A stretch of DNA of 64,000 bases from Candidatus Microbacterium phytovorans (GTDB lineage Bacteria > Actinomycetota > Actinomycetes > Actinomycetales > Microbacteriaceae), in the NCBI GenBank assembly GCA_029202445.1, contig CP119321.1, positions 2,790,001 to 2,854,000 of the forward strand, in the 5' to 3' direction. Under the pieces are notes generated by a model. It was not told the origin of the DNA. It did no database searches and worked only from the letters and a program-made list of their open reading frames with translations. A program made the translations under genes and the position numbers. Below, piece by piece: positions 53,534 through 61,786 of the stretch; position 1 is the first letter of the stretch; each line of letters opens with the position of its first letter.

Positions 53534-54887
53534 CGCGGCGGCTCGGCCGCCCCGCGGCCTCGTCGCCGTCCTCGCCGTGGCGGCGTTCGGCTACGGGCTC
53601 ATGCAGTCGCTCGTGACGCCGCTCCTTCCGGTGCTGCGCGAAGAGTGGGACATCGACGCCTCGCAGGCCGCGTGGCTCGTGAGCGGCTTCCTTGTCGCCG
53701 CGTGCGTCGCGACGCCGATCGCGGGCCGACTCGGCGACATGTTCGGTCGTGCGCGGGTGCTCCGGATCGTGCTCCTCTGTTTCAGCGTCGCCTCGATCGG
53801 CGCGGCCTTCGCGCCGGCCTATCCGCACCTCCTGGCCGCCCGCGTCGTGCAGGGCATCGGCGGTGCGGTCTTTCCGCTCGCCTTCGGGCTCGCCCGGCAG
53901 CGCTTGTCGACCGCGCGGCTCTCGGGTGCGATCGGCATCATCTCCTCGATGATCGCGGTGGGGAGCGGGGTCGGGCAGGTCGCCGTGGGCCCCATCCACG
54001 ACGTCGTCGGCACCCAGGGCGTCTTCGCCGTCGGCGCGGTCGTCGTCGGCGCGGCTACCGTCGCGGTGTGGGCCGTCGTCCCCGGCGACGCCGCCGCACG
54101 CCGCCTGCCGATCGACGTGGGGGGAGCGGTGCTGCTGGCCCTCTGGACCACCTTGGTGCTCGTCGTGATCTCCGAGGTGCCGAGGGCAGGGTGGGGCGTG
54201 GGCGAGATCGCCGCGGCGCTCGTCGCGGCCACGGCATTCGCGGTCTGGGTCGCCGTCGAGCGCCGCGCCGTCGTGCCGATCGTGAACCTGCAGCTCATGA
54301 CCACCCGACCCGTGATGTACGCGAACCTCCTGGCGCTGCTCTTCGGCTTCATCCTCTTCGGCGGGATGATCACCCTGCCGACCTTCGTTCAGGCGCCCGC
54401 CGAGGGAGGGTACGGCTTCTCCGCGACGATCCAGGAGTCGGGCCTGTACCTGTTGCCGCAGACGGCCATGTTCCTCGTGATCAGCCTGCTCGCCTCCCGC
54501 ATGCATCAGTGGCCGGGGGAGCGGGTATGCCTCGTCGCCGGCGCCGTGCTGGGGACGATCGGCCAGTCGCTGCTGCTGCTCCTGCACGCCGAGCCGTGGC
54601 AGGTGATCGTGGGCAGCATGGTCTCCGGTGCCGGAGTCGGGCTCGTCTATACGCACCTCGCGGTGCTCGTCGTGCGCATCGTGCCCGAGAACGAGAGCGG
54701 ATCCGCCAGCGGCACCAACACGAACATCCGCAACATCGGCGGGAGCATCGGGGCGCAGGTGACGGCGGGGGTGGCGCTGGTCGTCACGGGTGCCGCCGGC
54801 TACACCGCGGTGTTCGGCATCCTCGCCCTCGTCGGGCTCGCCGCCGTGCCGGTCGCGCTGCTGCTGGCCCGCGCCGTGCGCCCGTAG
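53526..54887 (+). CDS. MFS transporter (DHA2-like)
   Basis: 453 residues from a TTG that overlaps the PdxA stop by 8 bases and has AGGAG about 10 bases upstream; the first helix starts at residue 12. Motif A is seen as GRLGDMFGRARVLRI. About 14 helices. It could export an intermediate or import a substrate; the family alone does not decide. Last gene of the operon, converging with the IclR gene 6 bases away. Confidence 0.85.
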   Translation: MPDAAARPPRGLVAVLAVAAFGYGLMQSLVTPLLPVLREEWDIDASQAAWLVSGFLVAACVATPIAGRLGDMFGRARVLRIVLLCFSVASIGAAFAPAYPHLLAARVVQGIGGAVFPLAFGLARQRLSTARLSGAIGIISSMIAVGSGVGQVAVGPIHDVVGTQGVFAVGAVVVGAATVAVWAVVPGDAAARRLPIDVGGAVLLALWTTLVLVVISEVPRAGWGVGEIAAALVAATAFAVWVAVERRAVVPIVNLQLMTTRPVMYANLLALLFGFILFGGMITLPTFVQAPAEGGYGFSATIQESGLYLLPQTAMFLVISLLASRMHQWPGERVCLVAGAVLGTIGQSLLLLLHAEPWQVIVGSMVSGAGVGLVYTHLAVLVVRIVPENESGSASGTNTNIRNIGGSIGAQVTAGVALVVTGAAGYTAVFGILALVGLAAVPVALLLARAVRP

Positions 54888-54893
54888 CGCCCG

Positions 54894-55661
54894 CTAGATC
54901 TTCCCGCGCAGCCGCATGGACAGTGCGCCCGCCGAGATCTGCGCGGCGGCGCCCAGTTGCGGCCAGATGCCGGCGTCGACGGCGATCTTGCGGAACGTGA
55001 TGCCGATCGCTGCCGCCGGATAGCCGTTGTGGTCGAGGGCTGCGACGGCGACGGAGGCGCAGTCCGGCGTGACCTCCCCGGTCTCGACGGCGTAGCCGCG
55101 CGCACGCGTCTCGGCGAGGATGTCCTCGAACTCGCGGAGAGTCGCGGGGCCCCGGCCGTTGCGCGTCGTGAGGCTCGCGGGATGCGGGTACAGCGCGCGC
55201 ACCTGTTCGCGGGGGAGCACCGCGAGGATCGCCCTCCCCGTCGCGGTGAGGTGCGCGGGCAGGTGCACGCCGATGTCGGTGACGAGTGAGGGTGCGCGCG
55301 GTGCCGCGTGCTTGACGACGTACTCGACGTCGTCGTTGTGCAGCACCCCCAGGTGACCGACCACGGGAAGCCCGGTGCGCCGCACGAGCTTCTCCAGAAG
55401 CGGCTCGGCGAGTCGGCTCACCTTTCCGGCGCGCAGGTAGCCGTTGCCGAGCTCCGCCATGAGGGGGGAGAGGCCGTAGGCGCGATCCTCCGGGAAGTGC
55501 ACGAGGTAGCCCTCCTCCTGCATGACCTTGATGAGCTGGAAGGTCGTCGAGCGCGGGAGCCCCACTTCGCGCATCACGGTGGAGGCGCGGACCGGACCGC
55601 TCTGACTCGCGACGAACCGGAGCACGCGCAGCGCGTGACGGGCGGCGGGGATGTCACTCAT
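54894..55661 (-). CDS. IclR-family transcriptional regulator
   Basis: 255 residues. The winged helix (ALRVLRFVASQSGPVRASTVMREVGLPRSTTF region) and the effector domain with HLTATGRAILAVLP and GVTPDCASVAVAALDHNGYPAAAIGI-type core are typical. TACCGT lies 6 bases before the ATG, suggesting a leaderless message; a GTG two codons earlier is the alternative. It diverges from the amino-acid transporter and hut genes, which it probably controls. Confidence 0.9.
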   Translation of the reverse strand: MSDIPAARHALRVLRFVASQSGPVRASTVMREVGLPRSTTFQLIKVMQEEGYLVHFPEDRAYGLSPLMAELGNGYLRAGKVSRLAEPLLEKLVRRTGLPVVGHLGVLHNDDVEYVVKHAAPRAPSLVTDIGVHLPAHLTATGRAILAVLPREQVRALYPHPASLTTRNGRGPATLREFEDILAETRARGYAVETGEVTPDCASVAVAALDHNGYPAAAIGITFRKIAVDAGIWPQLGAAAQISAGALSMRLRGKI

Positions 55662-55675
55662 GGCCACACGGTACG

Positions 55676-55794
55676 CCGAGTCCGGGATCTCGGACTGTTT
55701 CCCGAGAGCCCTCAGAGAAACCCGGTACGCGGGCGGAATCGCCGGGAAACACCGTCGAAACGACCGCCGGGCAGGTCTGAAATCCCGGACTCGG
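55676..55794. promoter_or_regulatory. Long-range 13-bp inverted repeat in the IclR/transporter gap
   Basis: CCGAGTCCGGGAT (55676-55688) and ATCCCGGACTCGG (55782-55794) are perfect inverted arms 93 bases apart. Between them are GTTTCCC (55697-55703) and GGGAAAC (55744-55750). Such spaced sites suit looping by IclR tetramers. The 290-base gap holds no gene. Confidence 0.55.
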
Positions 55795-55951
55795 GCACCT
55801 GCTCCACCCCTTCGGATCGCGATTTCGGCTTCCTAGCATGGCTCTCAACTCCTCGGCTCAGCCCGGGGAACGGGGGTCCCGAAACCCATGCCGAACGGCC
55901 GCGGCGCATCCTGCATCACCCGACAAAGACGCACCACAGAGAGGTAAGACC

Positions 55952-56854
55952 ATGCACACTGCACGTCTTCGCACCGCTGCCGCCGCAGGCATCGTCCTGA
56001 CGGCGGCACTCGCCCTCGCTGCCTGCAGCGCCGCGACGCCGTCGCCGGACGAGACCACCACGACCGCCGCCGAGGTGTCCACCCCGTTCGCCGGTGAGAC
56101 CCTCACCCTGGCGACCGACGCCAACTACCCGCCGTGCCAGTTCTTCGAAAAGGGGTCCGACGTCATGGTCGGCTACGAGGTCGACCTGTGGGATGCCATC
56201 GCCGCCAAGCTCGGCGTCACCCTCGAGGTCGAGAACACCCAGTTCGCGAGCCTCATCCCGGGCGTCCAGTCCGGCCGGTACGACATCGCCATGGAGTGCA
56301 TCAGCGACAACGCCGAGCGCGAGCAGGAGGTGTCGTTCGTGAACTACATCTTCGACAAGACCGATGTCGTCACGATCGAGTCGTACGACGGTCCGATCAC
56401 CGAGGGGGACGACCTCAGCCTCTGCGGCGAGACGATGGGCGCCCAGACCGGCTTCGACACGATCGACAAGGTCAACGACATCCTCAACCCGGCCTGCGCC
56501 GAGGCGGGGCTCGACCCGGTGGTCATCCAGGAGTACCCGAACGCCGCCGACACCTACAACGCGCTCAACTCCGGTCGCGTCGACTTCATGATCCTCGGCA
56601 CGTCTGCCGCCGCGTACCTGAACCAGACGGCGCCGACCCCGATCAACTACGCGTCGATCGAGTCGTTCCCGCAGAAGTACCTCGGCATGGTCATCGCCAA
56701 GGACAACACCGAGCTGCAGGACGCACTCCTCGCCGGCCTGGAGGCCGTGATCGCCGACGGCACCTACATGGACATCCTCGAGAAGTGGGGCATGGAGTCG
56801 CTCGCCCTCGAGGAGCCCGGCATCAACCTCGCCACCACGCGTCCGCTCGACTGA
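55952..56854 (+). CDS. Polar amino-acid ABC transporter binding lipoprotein (family 3)
   Basis: 300 residues. The signal peptide ends at lipobox LAAC (Cys about 25), followed by a Thr-rich spacer. LTLATDANYPPCQFFEKGSD and GYEVDLWDAIAAKLG are standard family 3 motifs for polar amino acids. Two extra Cys pairs may form disulphides. The location before hutHU suggests histidine or a histidine-like ligand. GAGAGG precedes the ATG. Confidence 0.9.
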   Translation: MHTARLRTAAAAGIVLTAALALAACSAATPSPDETTTTAAEVSTPFAGETLTLATDANYPPCQFFEKGSDVMVGYEVDLWDAIAAKLGVTLEVENTQFASLIPGVQSGRYDIAMECISDNAEREQEVSFVNYIFDKTDVVTIESYDGPITEGDDLSLCGETMGAQTGFDTIDKVNDILNPACAEAGLDPVVIQEYPNAADTYNALNSGRVDFMILGTSAAAYLNQTAPTPINYASIESFPQKYLGMVIAKDNTELQDALLAGLEAVIADGTYMDILEKWGMESLALEEPGINLATTRPLD

Positions 56855-56863
56855 GTCGGCGCC

Positions 56864-56897
56864 GGGGGTGGCGGCCGGTCCGCCGTCCGCCACCCCC
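56864..56897 (+). promoter_or_regulatory. Hairpin between binding protein and permease
   Basis: GGGGGTGGCGG (56864-56874) pairs perfectly with CCGCCACCCCC (56887-56897), followed by a pyrimidine-rich tract. The position matches the hairpin at 13987-14025 in the other transporter. Confidence 0.6.
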
Positions 56898-56935
56898 TTC
56901 CCTCCCTTTCCCGATCCCACCCGATGGAGGACACC

Positions 56936-57862
56936 ATGACCCTCACGACTGCAGAAGGCGCGCCCACGACGGCACCGCACTTCGTGCCACGACGCCACCC
57001 CTGGCGGATCGCGGGCATCGTTGCCGTCCTCCTCGTCGCCCTGTTCGCCGCGGTGACGGTCATCACCAACGAGCGGTTCGCCTGGCCGACTGTCGTGTCG
57101 TATTTGTTCGACCCGAAGGTCCTCTCGGGTCTGTGGATGACGATCTTCCTCACGTTCATCGCGATGGTGATCGGCCTCCTGCTGGGCGTCGTGATCGCCG
57201 TGATGCGGGTGTCGGAGAGCCGCACCCTCCGCTGGTCGAGCGGGCTGTACGTCTGGTTCTTCCGCGGCACTCCCGTGCTCGTCCAGCTCGTGTTCTGGTA
57301 CAACCTCGGCTACCTGTTCCCGGAGCTCAGCCTCGGCATCCCGTTCCTCGAGCCGTGGGTGTCGGTGACGACCAACGACGTCGTCACGCCGCTGCTGGCC
57401 GCGATCCTGGGGCTCGGCCTCAACGAGGGCGCCTACCTCGCCGAGATCATCCGCGCCGGCATCCTGTCGGTCTCCGTGGGTCAGCGCGAAGCGGCCACCT
57501 CGATCGGGATGACGCGGGCGCAGTCGTTCCGCCGGATCATCCTGCCGCAGGCGATGCGGGTGATCATCCCGCCGACGGGCAACGAGACCATCGGGATGCT
57601 GAAGTCCACTTCGCTCGTCTCGGTCATCGCCCTGTCCGACCTCATGTACAGCGCGCAGAGCATCTACTCGCGCACCTTCGAGGTCATCCCGTTGCTGCTG
57701 ACCGTCTCCATCTGGTACCTCGTGCTCACGTCGGTGCTGAGCTTCGGTCAGAGCAAGATCGAGGCGCACTACGGCCGGGGCGCGACCGCATCGGAGGTCG
57801 GCAACATCGCCGCCCGCAATGAACTCTTCCCCTTGTTCCGCCGCACCGGAAAGGGAGCGTGA
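56936..57862 (+). CDS. Amino-acid ABC transporter permease
   Basis: 308 residues with about five membrane helices. The His/Glu/Gln family EAA loop is AAATSIGMTRAQSFRRIILPQAMR-like, near residue 190. The ATG at 56936 has GGAGG five bases upstream; the in-frame ATG at 56924 would overlap that site. A single permease gene implies a homodimer. Confidence 0.92.
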   Translation: MTLTTAEGAPTTAPHFVPRRHPWRIAGIVAVLLVALFAAVTVITNERFAWPTVVSYLFDPKVLSGLWMTIFLTFIAMVIGLLLGVVIAVMRVSESRTLRWSSGLYVWFFRGTPVLVQLVFWYNLGYLFPELSLGIPFLEPWVSVTTNDVVTPLLAAILGLGLNEGAYLAEIIRAGILSVSVGQREAATSIGMTRAQSFRRIILPQAMRVIIPPTGNETIGMLKSTSLVSVIALSDLMYSAQSIYSRTFEVIPLLLTVSIWYLVLTSVLSFGQSKIEAHYGRGATASEVGNIAARNELFPLFRRTGKGA

Positions 57863-58650
57863 CCGTCATGACCGGGACTCTTCGCAGCACGAACGTCGAC
57901 GTCATCGACGTGCACAAGAGCTACCACCACCACGAGGTCCTGAAGGGCGTCTCCCTGCACGCCCCCGCCAACACGGTGACCTCGATCCTGGGGCCGAGCG
58001 GCTCCGGCAAGTCGACGCTCCTGCGCTCGATCAACCGCCTCATCCCGATCGATTCCGGCATCATCCGCGTCGGCAACCAGGTCATCGGCTACGAGGAGCG
58101 GGGCGGCTCGTACCACGCCCTGTCCGACCGCGACATGTGCCGGCAGCGGCAGCGGATCGGCATGGTCTTCCAGAACTTCAACCTCTTCCCGCACAAGACG
58201 GTGCTCGCCAACCTCGTCGAAGGGCCGCAGGTGGTGCTGCGCCGGCCCAAGCGCGAGACGGAGGCCGAAGCGCGGGAGCTGCTGGCATCCGTCGGTCTCG
58301 CCGAGAAGGCGAACCAGTACCCGGGCCAGCTCTCGGGCGGTCAGCAGCAGCGCGTCGCGATCGCCCGGGCGCTCGCCATGAAGCCCGAGCTCATCCTCTT
58401 CGACGAGCCGACGAGCGCGCTCGACCCCGAACTCGTGGGCGAGGTGCTCGATGTCATGCGGCGCCTCGCCGACGGCGCCGAGACCACCATGATCGTCGTC
58501 ACCCACGAGATCGGGTTCGCCCGAGAGGTCTCCGATCAGGTCGTGTTCATGGCCGACGGTGTCGTGGAGGCGGCGGGCACGCCGTCCGAGGTGCTCGACC
58601 CGGAGCGCTCCCCGCGCATCCGCGGATTCCTCGCCCGGGGGCTGCATTGA
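57859..58650 (+). CDS. Amino-acid ABC transporter ATPase
   Basis: 263 residues. Walker A GPSGSGKST, Q-loop VFQNFNLFPHKT, signature LSGGQQQR, Walker B ILFDEPTSALDPE and H-loop VTHEIGFAREV are all intact, as in HisP/GlnQ. The GTG start overlaps the permease stop, with AAAGGGAG before it. Confidence 0.95.
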   Translation: MTVMTGTLRSTNVDVIDVHKSYHHHEVLKGVSLHAPANTVTSILGPSGSGKSTLLRSINRLIPIDSGIIRVGNQVIGYEERGGSYHALSDRDMCRQRQRIGMVFQNFNLFPHKTVLANLVEGPQVVLRRPKRETEAEARELLASVGLAEKANQYPGQLSGGQQQRVAIARALAMKPELILFDEPTSALDPELVGEVLDVMRRLADGAETTMIVVTHEIGFAREVSDQVVFMADGVVEAAGTPSEVLDPERSPRIRGFLARGLH

Positions 58651-59390
58651 CCGGGCGCGGGGTGCTGCTGGCCGGGGCGACGGGCGCGCTCGGTCACGCG
58701 ATCGCCCACGATCTCGCCGGCGCCGGCTACCGCGTGGCCGTGCACGCGCATCGTCGTGCCGAGGCCGCCCGCGCCCTCGCGAACGAGTTGGCCGGCGCGG
58801 GACACCTCGTCGTGCAGGCCGATCTGGCCGACGCGGGTCAGGCGGATGCCGCGATCGGCGCGGTCACCCGGGCGTGGGGCGACCTCGACCACGTCGTCAA
58901 CGCCGCGTGGCCGACCGTGCCCGCCGCGCCCGTCGCGGAGACAGACGACGCCGCACTGGACGCCGGTCTCCGGGGCTACCGCGCCCACGCGCACCTGTGC
59001 CGCGCCGCCGTGCCGAGCCTGCGGCGCACCCGCGGTTCGGTGGTCTTCCTGGGGGGCGCGCTGTCGACGCGACTGCATCCGGGGCTCGGACAATTCGGGG
59101 CGGTCAAGGCTGCCGCGGCGACCCTGACCCACGTGCTGGCGCTGGAGGAGGGGGCATCGGGGGTGCGGGCCAACGTTCTCAGCCTCGGACGCATCGGTGT
59201 CGACGCGGCCGACGACCTCGCCGAGTCCGACCCCGCGTTCGCCGCGCTCGACCGCATCGGCGAACTGCGCCGGGTGCTGCCCCTGCCGTCGCCGCGCGAC
59301 GTGGCATCCGCCGTCCGCTGGCTCATCTCGGACGAGTCGGCCGCCGTGACGGGGCAGACCATCACCCTCGCGGGGGGTGAGCGCGTATGA
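58647..59390 (+). CDS. Short-chain dehydrogenase-like protein lacking the catalytic Tyr
   Basis: 247 residues from a TTG overlapping the ATPase stop. The cofactor motif is GATGALGHA and the VNAAWP segment stands where NAG normally occurs. The active-site YxxxK reads F150-GAV-K154, so Tyr is replaced by Phe. The C-terminal TGQTITLAGG is normal for the family. It may bind NAD(P) without classical reduction, or use another residue. The next gene is a second such protein. Confidence 0.82.
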   Translation: MTGRGVLLAGATGALGHAIAHDLAGAGYRVAVHAHRRAEAARALANELAGAGHLVVQADLADAGQADAAIGAVTRAWGDLDHVVNAAWPTVPAAPVAETDDAALDAGLRGYRAHAHLCRAAVPSLRRTRGSVVFLGGALSTRLHPGLGQFGAVKAAAATLTHVLALEEGASGVRANVLSLGRIGVDAADDLAESDPAFAALDRIGELRRVLPLPSPRDVASAVRWLISDESAAVTGQTITLAGGERV

Positions 59391-60154
59391 GTGCCCCGAC
59401 GATGCTCATCACGGGGGCGGCCGAACGGGCGGGCGCCGAGATCGCCCTCGCCTTCGCCGCGCAGGGGTACGACGTCCACATCAACCATTGGGGGCAGGCC
59501 GACCAGGCCGCCGCGGTGATCGAGCGTGCCCGTTCGACCGGGCTGCCGGGCACGGTGCGGGCGATCGAGGCCGACGTGTCCGACCCCGCTGCGGCCCGCG
59601 CGATGGTCGCGGAGGTCGTCGCCCGCTCGGGCCGCCTCGACCTCCTGCTGCACAACGCGAGCACGTTCCGCCCGCGGCCCTTCGCCGAGCTGACCGTGGA
59701 CGACGTCGACTCGTCGTTCGGGGTGAACCTGCGGGGCCCCCTCTTCCTCTCGCAGGCCGCCGGCGACGTCATGGCGGCGCAGGGCGGCGGCCGCATCCTC
59801 GCGATCCTCGGCAACTCGCTCGAGGAGTCCTGGCCGGATCTCGTGCCGCACATCGTCGCCAAGAGCGCCCTGGCCCGGCTCATGGAGCAGCTCGCGGTGG
59901 CACTCAGCCCGCTCGTGCCGTGCAACAGCGTCGCCCCGACGCAGTTCTACCGCTCCGACGACGGGGTGAACGACGAGCTCCGCCGCGCGCGCGGCGAGGA
60001 CCCGGTGGCCTCCGAGCTCACCGTCGTCAAAGGACTGCCGGTGCGCGAGACGACCCTCGCCGACGTCGTCGACGTCCTCCTGTTCCTCGCCTCGGCACCC
60101 GCCGCGGTGAACGGCGTGACCATCCGCGTGGACGGAGGACGCGCCCTCATCTGA
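59387..60154 (+). CDS. Second short-chain dehydrogenase-like protein, Tyr replaced by His
   Basis: 255 residues. GAAERAGAEIAL replaces the usual TGxxxGxG glycine pattern, as in pteridine-reductase-like members, and HNAS follows. The YxxxK position reads H155-IVA-K159. The end NGVTIRVDGGRALI is typical. ATGA-coupled to the preceding dehydrogenase, so they may work as a heteromer. Confidence 0.82.
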   Translation: MSAPTMLITGAAERAGAEIALAFAAQGYDVHINHWGQADQAAAVIERARSTGLPGTVRAIEADVSDPAAARAMVAEVVARSGRLDLLLHNASTFRPRPFAELTVDDVDSSFGVNLRGPLFLSQAAGDVMAAQGGGRILAILGNSLEESWPDLVPHIVAKSALARLMEQLAVALSPLVPCNSVAPTQFYRSDDGVNDELRRARGEDPVASELTVVKGLPVRETTLADVVDVLLFLASAPAAVNGVTIRVDGGRALI

Positions 60155-60197
60155 GCGTCGAGCCCCGGCGCGCCCCTCACCCACCGAAAGGATCCCC

Positions 60198-60686
60198 ATG
60201 TCTGTAACCGACGACGTCATCGCCGAACTCGACGCCGAACGCGAGCGCATCTGGCTGACGCTGCCCGAAGACGTCCGCGACCTCGGCAACGGCGTGCTGC
60301 CGCGCCTGACCGGACCCAAGAAGCAGTACTTCACGTCGCTGCTGTATGCCGAGGGCGAGGCCCGCACGCTCGCCGACGAGATCCTGTGGGGCTTCATCGA
60401 GGTCGCTCGCGACCCCGAGACCGACCTCGCGACGATGAAGAAGCTCGTGACGCAGATCATCGATTACAAGGCGGACTTCTTCGACTTCGTCGGACTGCCG
60501 CTGACGTGCAAGTGGATCCACCGCTACGCCGAGGGCGCCCGCGCCGCCGAGACCCTCGAGGAGTTCGCCGCTGTCACGGGGGCCGCCCTCTCGTACACCA
60601 ACCGCGTCCACATGTGGATCCAGAGCGTGTTCCCGTGGGGCATCGCGAGCGCCTTCCCGCGATCCGACGCCAAGCAGACCGCCTGA
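60198..60686 (+). CDS. Unknown helical protein, copy 1 of a duplicated pair
   Basis: 162 residues. I do not recognise a family. It is predicted to be mostly helical, with no signal peptide. It is a clear paralogue of the protein at 61278-61754: both have AERERIW near residue 14, EARTL.DE.LWG.IE, YKA.FFDFVG, and HMW...VFPWG near the C-terminus. The conserved Trp, His and Glu residues suggest an active or binding site. It is followed after 31 bases by a DUF3830 gene. GAAAGGA precedes the ATG. Confidence 0.82.
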   Translation: MSVTDDVIAELDAERERIWLTLPEDVRDLGNGVLPRLTGPKKQYFTSLLYAEGEARTLADEILWGFIEVARDPETDLATMKKLVTQIIDYKADFFDFVGLPLTCKWIHRYAEGARAAETLEEFAAVTGAALSYTNRVHMWIQSVFPWGIASAFPRSDAKQTA

Positions 60687-60717
60687 GCCCCCGAAACCGA
60701 GAAAGAAGAACCCGAGC

Positions 60718-61161
60718 ATGATCATCGATTTCATCGTCGACGAGAAGTACATCTGCGGCATCCGGATCTTCGAGGACCTCGTCCCCGAGACCGCCGCCGA
60801 GTTCCGCCGCCAGCTGCCCCTACGCACGAAGCTGCAGCACGCCACCCTCGTGGGCGACCAGCTGTTCGCCGTGCTGCCGCTGGTGATCCCCATGGAGAAC
60901 TACATCCTCACGCAGGACCTCGGCGACATGCGCCGCAAGGAAAAGGGCACCGTCGCCGGCACCGTCGTCTTCTACAGCCCCCGCCAGGTGTTCGGTGTGA
61001 CCTACAGCGACGACCTCGCCATCGAGCCCCTCGGCAACAGCTTCATCGGCGAGGTCATCGACGGCCTCACCGAACTCGCGCTCGTCGGCGAGGAGACCTG
61101 GCGCAAGCAGGACAAGTTCGTCGAACTGCGCATCCGGGACGAGGCCGCCGCCGCGGCCTGA
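60718..61161 (+). CDS. DUF3830 (cyclophilin-like) protein, copy 1
   Basis: 147 residues. The beta-rich order (IIDFIVDEKYICGIRIFEDLVPETAAEF region, then QHATLVGDQLF, ENYILTQDLGDMRR and YSPRQVFGVTYSDDLA) resembles DUF3830, a family with a cyclophilin-like fold and unknown function. It is a paralogue of 61787-62212, sharing QHA/QHG, MRR.EKG, PRQ.F.V.Y.DDLA.EPL and IGEV. It pairs with the preceding helical protein. Confidence 0.72.
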   Translation: MIIDFIVDEKYICGIRIFEDLVPETAAEFRRQLPLRTKLQHATLVGDQLFAVLPLVIPMENYILTQDLGDMRRKEKGTVAGTVVFYSPRQVFGVTYSDDLAIEPLGNSFIGEVIDGLTELALVGEETWRKQDKFVELRIRDEAAAAA

Positions 61162-61217
61162 CCCCGCCGATCGTCACGGTCCGGACCGCCCTGAGGTCCC
61201 GACCGCTGGCCGAGTGC

Positions 61218-61240
61218 GCCCTCGCGCGAGCCGCGAGGGC
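61218..61240 (+). promoter_or_regulatory. Hairpin between the two duplicated gene pairs
   Basis: GCCCTCGC (61218-61225) and GCGAGGGC (61233-61240) form an 8-bp stem in the 116-base gap between pair 1 and pair 2. No T-run follows, so it may process or attenuate the message. Confidence 0.45.
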
Positions 61241-61277
61241 CCCGGCCGCAACGAGAACCAACGAAGGAAGGAACGAA

Positions 61278-61754
61278 ATGAGCATCGTCACCGACGTCAT
61301 CGCGGAGCTCACCGCGGAACGCGAGCGGATCTGGCTGGAGTGCCCCCAGGAGATCGTCAACATGGGCAAGGGGATCATCCCGCGCCGCACGGGTACGCAC
61401 GGGCAGTACCTGACCACCCTCATGTTCGCCGAGAGTGAGGCCCGCACCCTGTCCGACGAATACCTCTGGGGCATCATCGAGGCCGCCGAGGAGAACGCAC
61501 TCGACCTCGTGACCCTGCAGGTGCTCACGAAGCAGATCGTCGGCTACAAGGCCGCGTTCTTCGACTTCGTGGGGATGCCGGAGGCCGGCGGATTCGTCGC
61601 CCGCTACGTCGAAGCGGCCGAGGCCGCCACCACGCTCGCCGAGTTCCTGGAACTCACCGGCGCCGCGATCAGCTACGTCAACAAGGTCCACATGTGGGTC
61701 GACGCCGTCTTCCCCTGGGGCGTCACCAACGGCTTCAAGCGCGTCGAAGCCTGA
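61278..61754 (+). CDS. Unknown helical protein, copy 2 of a duplicated pair
   Basis: 158 residues, paralogous to 60198-60686 over its whole length. The strongest identity is in AERERIWLE, FAESEARTLSDEYLWGIIE, YKAAFFDFVGMP and VHMWVDAVFPWG. Divergence elsewhere suggests the two copies are not redundant. GAAGGAAGGAA precedes the ATG. Confidence 0.82.
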   Translation: MSIVTDVIAELTAERERIWLECPQEIVNMGKGIIPRRTGTHGQYLTTLMFAESEARTLSDEYLWGIIEAAEENALDLVTLQVLTKQIVGYKAAFFDFVGMPEAGGFVARYVEAAEAATTLAEFLELTGAAISYVNKVHMWVDAVFPWGVTNGFKRVEA

Positions 61755-61786
61755 ACGACCTCGAGAACACGAAGGAGAACCCGCTC

